The notes under the pieces: model-generated
Told to the model about the DNA's origin: nothing
What the model saw: only the letters and a program-made list of their open reading frames with translations
Database searches by the model: none
Assembly (NCBI GenBank): GCA_030630905.1
Contig: DAOVMB010000061.1
Location: 1 to 9,237 of the forward strand
Direction: 5' to 3'
Length of the DNA: 9,237 nt
Source of the DNA: Sedimentisphaerales bacterium
GTDB taxonomy: Bacteria > Planctomycetota > Phycisphaerae > Sedimentisphaerales > Anaerobacaceae
In this document: positions 6,515-9,237 of the stretch, one piece after another
Layout of the letters: each line of letters opens with the position of its first letter
Position numbering within the stretch: position 1 is the first letter of the stretch
Translations under genes and position numbers: made by a program

Positions 6515-7543
6515 ATGACAGTAAAGAAATTAAAAAAGGCCGCGTTTGACAAATGGGTCGCTGCGTGCATAGGAAACCAACGAGTATTCGGCGTTCAGGC
6601 CAAAGAAGACCGTTTTGTGTTTGCGCCGTTGGCGAATGCCGGGGACTTGCGTTTAGATTATGATGTGACTATCTTGCCCCCCAAGAAGTACTTCCTGCCC
6701 CCGCGAGAGACATTACTCAAGTTCGACCGCAAGGAGGGATTCGAGAGTGTGTTCGATAGCCAGCCCTTCGTCTTGTTTGGCGTTCACCCTTACGATATGG
6801 TTGCGATCTCGCAGACAGACAAGCTGTTCGCCATGGATCAATACGATACCCACTACTTCGATCGTCGGCAGAAAGCTACGATCGTGGCCTGCGACGTACA
6901 GAATGCGTCGAAGGAAGTCTTTGCCGGCTGCATGGGTACGGCCACCGTTGACGATGGTTTCGATATCCTGATTACGAAGATCGATTCTGAATATTTGGTC
7001 GATATCCGTACCGAGAAAGGTCAGGCACTGGCAGATACCATCAAGGATGCCGAGGATGCTGATGAGATGAGCCTTAAGCTCAGGAAATTAGTCTGGGCGG
7101 ACAATACCAAACTACTCCAGAAACACAAACTTAATGTCCGCCCTGATGTCCTGCCGAGGCTGCTGGATCGTTCCTATGAACATCCGGTTTGGGAAGAGAA
7201 GGCTCAGCGCTGCTTTTCCTGCGGATCATGTAACCTGGTCTGTCCGACATGTTACTGCTTCGACGTACGCGACGATGTCGAGTGGAGCTTGCAGAAAGGT
7301 CAGCGCTATAGAGTCTGGGACGGCTGCCTTCTTTCTGAATTTGCCGCCGTGGCGGGTGGACACAATTTCAGACGCAATCGTGCCGACCGGTACCGCCATC
7401 GCTACTATCGCAAAGGGAAATATATACCGGAAAAGATCGGGGAAGTGGCCTGCGTTGGGTGTGGACGGTGTATTACGGCGTGTACGGCAAACATTGCCAA
7501 CCCGGTCGAAGTTTACAACAAGCTTGTGGATGAAGGGAAATAA
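6515..7543 (+). CDS. hydB: Group 3b [NiFe] hydrogenase beta subunit (4Fe-4S electron-transfer protein)
   Basis: This 342-aa protein matches the beta subunit of cytosolic sulfhydrogenase-type hydrogenases (HydB in Pyrococcus naming), which relays electrons between the flavin-containing gamma subunit and the small subunit delta. Its N-terminal two thirds carry the family segment FVLFGVHPYDMVAI. Two ferredoxin-like cysteine sets follow: C233, C236, C239, C243 (CFSCGSCNLVC) with further cysteines C246 and C248, and C313, C316, C319, C323 (CVGCGRCITAC), enough for two [4Fe-4S] clusters. The residue after the last cysteine of the second set is Thr, not the Pro seen in classical ferredoxins. I take ATG 6515 over TTG 6512; only a weak AGG precedes it. 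The related anaerobic sulfite reductase A subunit shares this architecture, but the downstream delta and alpha genes identify this as a hydrogenase operon. Confidence 0.93.
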   Translation: MTVKKLKKAAFDKWVAACIGNQRVFGVQAKEDRFVFAPLANAGDLRLDYDVTILPPKKYFLPPRETLLKFDRKEGFESVFDSQPFVLFGVHPYDMVAISQTDKLFAMDQYDTHYFDRRQKATIVACDVQNASKEVFAGCMGTATVDDGFDILITKIDSEYLVDIRTEKGQALADTIKDAEDADEMSLKLRKLVWADNTKLLQKHKLNVRPDVLPRLLDRSYEHPVWEEKAQRCFSCGSCNLVCPTCYCFDVRDDVEWSLQKGQRYRVWDGCLLSEFAAVAGGHNFRRNRADRYRHRYYRKGKYIPEKIGEVACVGCGRCITACTANIANPVEVYNKLVDEGK

Positions 7544-7548
7544 CGCAG

Positions 7549-8388
7549 ATGTATAAATGCGATTCCAAAAAGGATATCTATCTTCCATTACCGGCAACGG
7601 TAGGTAAGGTACAACCAATGACAAAATATGAAAGTTTCTTCTCGTGCCAGCTCGACTCGGGCGAGGAACTCGGGCACATGCCGGGACAGTTCGTGGAGGT
7701 CTCGATTCCCGGTATCGGCGAGGCGCCTATTTCAGTTTCTTCTTCGCCGACACGAAAAGGATCTTTTGAGATGGTCATTCGAAAGGTCGGTAACGTTTCG
7801 AAGGCCTTGCATGGATTAGCCGCCGGGGACAAGCTCTTTATCCGCGGCCCATTCGGGACATCGTTTCCGGTTGACGAAGCGATGAAGGGAAAAGACATTA
7901 TCTTTGTCTGTGGTGGCATTGGGATTGTTCCCGTTCGCTCGGCAATCCAGTATGTGCTGGACAACCGCGACGATTACGGGCGTGTGATAATTCTTTTTGG
8001 AGCAAAAACTCCACACGATCGGCTTTTTATCGAAGAGCTCGATAAATGGCGAGAAGAAAAGAACGTGACATTTCTGGAAACAGTCGATCATCGTGACGAA
8101 AACTGGTCAGGCCCGGAAGGAGTTATCACGACGCTGTTACCACTGGTGAAGGTAGATAAGGATAATACCGTTGCCGTTGTCTGCGGCCCGCCGATCATGT
8201 ATAAGTTTGTGATTATTGTATTACTGGAGGCAGGTCTGAGAGAAGATCAGATATACCTGTCGCTGGAGCGAAATATGAAATGCGGCGTCGGGAAATGTGG
8301 TCACTGTCAGATTAGCAATATTTATGTATGCCAGGATGGTCCCGTATTCAGGTTTTCCGACATCACAGATATCGAGGAGGCATTATAA
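7549..8388 (+). CDS. hydG: Group 3b [NiFe] hydrogenase gamma subunit (FAD / NAD(P)-binding, [2Fe-2S])
   Basis: This 279-aa ferredoxin-NADP reductase-like protein is the diaphorase part of the complex, exchanging electrons with NAD(P). Seen directly: the FAD-binding stretch GQFVEVSIPG (from 46) and EAPISVSSSP (from 58), the nucleotide-binding glycine motif CGGIGIVPVRS beginning at C121, VVCGPPIMYK in the C-terminal half, and a [2Fe-2S] set C245, C250, C253, C261 (CGVGKCGHC then C). This domain order is that of PyrK / hydrogenase gamma proteins. It begins five bases after the beta stop, with GAAGGGA (7532-7538) as ribosome site inside the end of beta, and its stop overlaps the delta start by one base. 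NADH versus NADPH preference cannot be decided by eye. The related AsrB of sulfite reductase is an alternative set aside on context. Confidence 0.93.
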   Translation: MYKCDSKKDIYLPLPATVGKVQPMTKYESFFSCQLDSGEELGHMPGQFVEVSIPGIGEAPISVSSSPTRKGSFEMVIRKVGNVSKALHGLAAGDKLFIRGPFGTSFPVDEAMKGKDIIFVCGGIGIVPVRSAIQYVLDNRDDYGRVIILFGAKTPHDRLFIEELDKWREEKNVTFLETVDHRDENWSGPEGVITTLLPLVKVDKDNTVAVVCGPPIMYKFVIIVLLEAGLREDQIYLSLERNMKCGVGKCGHCQISNIYVCQDGPVFRFSDITDIEEAL

Positions 8389-9128
8389 TGTCCAAATTGA
8401 AAGTGGCTTTTTTTGATTTCGCCTGTTGTGAAGGTTGCCAGCTACAAATTTACAACTTGGAAGAGGAAATCCTTGATTTGCTGGAGCTTGTCGAGCCGGT
8501 CGAGTGGCGGGAAGCTATGTCCGACCAAAGCGATGATTATGACGTTGCTATTATCGAGGGTTCGATCACACGCATCGAGGATGAAAAACGTCTCAAAGCG
8601 ATTCGCGAGAATGCGAAGATACTCATTGCTCTCGGATCGTGCGCGACGACCGGAGGAGTTAATAAACTCAAGAACAATTTCGAGGTGCAGGATGTCAAGG
8701 AATACGTCTATGGGAAAGACGCCGATATGCCGCATCTCGATACATATCCGACAAAAGCCGTAAACGAGGTTGTCAAAGTAAACTATATGGTTCACGGATG
8801 TCCGATTAATATAAAGGAGTTCTCGTATATTGTACGTTGTCTGGCAATCGGCAAAGAACCGAAGATCCCCGATTACTCCGTATGCGTTGAGTGCAAGATG
8901 AAAGAAAATGTCTGCCGCTTCGAGTACGGCGAGATTTGTCTGGGCCCGATCACCCGGGCGGGTTGTGATGCGAAGTGCCCGTCGAGTGGGATGTGGTGTT
9001 TCGGCTGCCGTGGATTTGTTGATAATCCCAATGTAAATGCCGCCGAGGACGTGATGGCCGAATATGGAAAGACCCTTGATGACCTGCGCGGCAAGATGTT
9101 GCTTTTCGGAAGTAAACAGGAGTACTGA
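8388..9128 (+). CDS. hydD: Group 3b [NiFe] hydrogenase delta (small) subunit
   Basis: This 246-aa protein is the small subunit that wires the NiFe site to the flavin subunit through Fe-S clusters. Proximal-cluster ligands are visible: C14 and C17 (CCEGCQ), C85 (GSCATTGG) and C138 (HGCPIN). The C-terminal part has a second cysteine-rich region, C166, C169, C176, C184, then C193, C197, C204 and C207 in GPITRAGCDAKC and CFGCRG, able to hold further clusters. The phrase LGPITRAGC matches the Pyrococcus furiosus HydD sequence as I remember it, supporting group 3b. No twin-arginine signal is present, so the enzyme is cytosolic, unlike group 1 and 2 uptake enzymes with Tat-exported small subunits. 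The start is fixed by GAGGAGG (8374-8380) seven bases upstream and by the TAATG overlap with gamma. Its stop overlaps the alpha start as TGATG. Confidence 0.95.
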   Translation: MSKLKVAFFDFACCEGCQLQIYNLEEEILDLLELVEPVEWREAMSDQSDDYDVAIIEGSITRIEDEKRLKAIRENAKILIALGSCATTGGVNKLKNNFEVQDVKEYVYGKDADMPHLDTYPTKAVNEVVKVNYMVHGCPINIKEFSYIVRCLAIGKEPKIPDYSVCVECKMKENVCRFEYGEICLGPITRAGCDAKCPSSGMWCFGCRGFVDNPNVNAAEDVMAEYGKTLDDLRGKMLLFGSKQEY

Positions 9129-9237
9129 TGGCTAAAACAGTTAATATAAGCGTTAATCACGTCACACGAGTCGAGGGGCATGGAAATATCGTCGCACAAG
9201 TCAAGGACGGGAAGCTTCAGGAAGCCCGCTGGGACGT
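9128..9237 (+). CDS. hydA: Group 3b [NiFe] hydrogenase alpha (large, catalytic) subunit, 3' end outside window
   Basis: Only the first 36 codons are present. They read MAKTVNISVNHVTRVEGHGN and onward; R14-V-E-G-H18 is the conserved N-terminal RxEGH motif of [NiFe] hydrogenase large subunits, just before the first CxxC nickel-ligand motif, which lies beyond the window. The ATG overlaps the delta stop (TGATG), and an AGGAG just upstream (9118-9122) serves as ribosome site. Position after beta, gamma and delta matches the operon order of archaeal and bacterial group 3b enzymes. Whether the catalytic cysteines and the C-terminal maturation site are intact cannot be seen here. Confidence 0.93.
   Translation, partial: MAKTVNISVNHVTRVEGHGNIVAQVKDGKLQEARWD

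Noticed and set aside
7226..7624. Minus-strand open frame of 132 codons across the beta-gamma junction
   Set aside because: It lies entirely opposite conserved hydrogenase coding sequence, with biased composition typical of a shadow frame.
1..9237. CRISPR array, tRNA, rRNA, insertion sequence or phage genes
   Set aside because: No regularly spaced repeats, cloverleaf-like sequence, transposase motif or phage protein signature was seen on either strand.

Overview
The window looks like a chromosomal segment of a Gram-negative, probably anaerobic or facultatively anaerobic bacterium. My best guess is the Planctomycetota (Phycisphaerae-like): lipid A and ADP-heptose genes sit beside a DUF1080 lipoprotein and a sialidase-type secreted protein, a combination common in that phylum. 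The phylum call is inference from gene content and remembered sequence style, not from a marker gene. All recognisable genes are on the + strand.

Region 1 (1-4027) is a lipopolysaccharide core block: the 3' part of lpxK (lipid A 4'-kinase), then hldE, gmhA and gmhB. These three encode all the steps from sedoheptulose 7-phosphate to ADP-D-glycero-beta-D-manno-heptose; the final epimerase HldD is not in the window. hldE and gmhA share an ATGA overlap, and the other gaps are short, so the block reads as one operon. The GmhB here is unusual. Its catalytic domain lacks most of the classical zinc ligands and one magnesium ligand, and it continues into a Pro/Gln/Glu-rich linker and two predicted membrane helices.

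Region 2 (4028-5775) holds a DUF1080 (3-keto-disaccharide hydrolase family) lipoprotein and a secreted sialidase-like gene. The latter has lost its middle by an out-of-frame internal deletion and is called a pseudogene. Region 3 (5776-6016) is an A+T-rich intergenic stretch with a perfect 9-bp inverted repeat just upstream of the next gene.

Region 4 (6017-9237) encodes a stand-alone tandem CBS-domain protein followed by a four-gene [NiFe] hydrogenase operon in the order beta (Fe-S), gamma (FAD/NAD(P)), delta (small subunit) and alpha (large subunit, cut by the window end). This is the layout of group 3b cytosolic bidirectional NAD(P)-linked hydrogenases, the sulfhydrogenase type. Electrons would pass between the NiFe site in alpha, the Fe-S clusters of delta and beta, and the flavin of gamma. 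The last three genes are translationally coupled by 1-base overlaps or a 5-base gap.

I found no tRNA, rRNA, CRISPR array or insertion sequence. The best leads for novelty are the membrane-anchored, metal-site-divergent GmhB, the palindrome upstream of the CBS gene, and the CBS-hydrogenase linkage.
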